Below are positions 5,791 through 5,988 of a stretch of 5,988 bases of DNA, piece after piece. Position 1 is the stretch's first letter; each line of letters starts with the position of its first letter. This DNA comes from Frankiales bacterium (lineage in GTDB: Bacteria > Actinomycetota > Actinomycetes > Mycobacteriales > SCTD01). The stretch covers positions 1 through 5,988 of the forward strand of contig JAODNQ010000259.1 in NCBI GenBank assembly GCA_025464695.1, written 5' to 3'. The notes beneath the pieces are model-generated. The model ran no database searches and was not told the DNA's origin. It was given only the letters and a program-made list of their open reading frames with translations. The position numbers and the translations under genes were made by a program.

Positions 5791-5988
5791 TCAGCCCGCG
5801 ACGAACCCCCTCACGTGCAGCTCGTAGCCGCCCTCCCCGCGCACCAGCAGGTCCTGCGGGAAGCCGTAGTCGGGGTCGTACTGGGCCGCGACGTCGTGGC
5901 CGTCCGCGAGCGCCCGCCGCGCCGCGGCGAACAGGCCGTCGACCCCGCCGTCGCTCACCGCCGTCCGCGGGCCGGGCGCCCCCGCGGC
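5791..5988 (-). CDS. DUF6174-like protein, C-terminal 65 residues, 5' truncated
   Basis: A minus-strand frame is open from the window edge to a TGA at 5793-5791 and encodes 65 residues. The fragment has a helix-like GGVDGLFAAARRALADG (14-30), then AAQYDPDYGFPQDLLVR (34-50) and YELHVRGFV (55-63). The order 'vDgLF...al..G', 'YDp.YGfP', 'Y.l.v..F' matches my memory of the C-terminal half of DUF6174 proteins, which are small, often lipoprotein-like and of unknown function. Complete members also carry an N-terminal part and often a signal or lipobox, which would lie beyond the edge. It converges on the lipase gene with 26 bases between stops. In those bases only a short CCGG-CACA-CCGG hairpin is visible (5769-5780), too weak to call a terminator. 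That the frame is coding is well supported; the family name is less certain. Confidence 0.62.
   Translation of the reverse strand, partial: AAGAPGPRTAVSDGGVDGLFAAARRALADGHDVAAQYDPDYGFPQDLLVRGEGGYELHVRGFVAG

Overview
The window is very GC-rich, with codons ending almost always in G or C and genes packed closely or overlapping. It also carries a compact MenE, a MenB of the Asp-containing type, a DUF664-type DinB protein and GTG starts. Together these point to a high-GC actinobacterium. I cannot place it to genus from the sequence alone.

Left part (1-2471): the tail of a menaquinone (vitamin K2) biosynthesis cluster in the order menB (5' truncated by the window edge), menE, menA, all on the + strand. 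MenE makes OSB-CoA, MenB cyclises it to DHNA-CoA, and MenA prenylates the free DHNA at the membrane. menB and menE share one base (TAGTG), so they are probably translationally coupled. menA follows after a 72-base gap that holds a perfect 7-bp hairpin and a possible 7-codon mini-ORF whose stop overlaps the menA GTG start.

Middle part (2564-3814): a 12-TM-type major facilitator of the CynX/NimT subfamily. The better-supported start is an ATG with a good GAGGTG ribosome binding site, rather than the GTG 24 bases upstream.

Right part (3868-5764): a second unit that appears to start at a leaderless-type promoter. Its TAGGGT -10 lies inside the perfect palindrome CGACCCTAGGGTCG, and the ATG begins 8 bases later. 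The unit has two genes: a cytoplasmic DinB/DUF664 metal-binding protein, and, overlapping it by GTGA, an exported serine hydrolase. The hydrolase has the serine, aspartate, histidine and cysteine spacing of Candida antarctica lipase B (CALB), followed by a C-terminal extension ending in an LPLTG sorting signal. A CALB-like lipase apparently anchored to the cell wall is the most interesting item here.

The right edge holds the C-terminal part of a convergent minus-strand gene resembling DUF6174. I see no tRNA, rRNA, CRISPR array, insertion sequence or phage gene, and no gene-free stretch over 300 bases.
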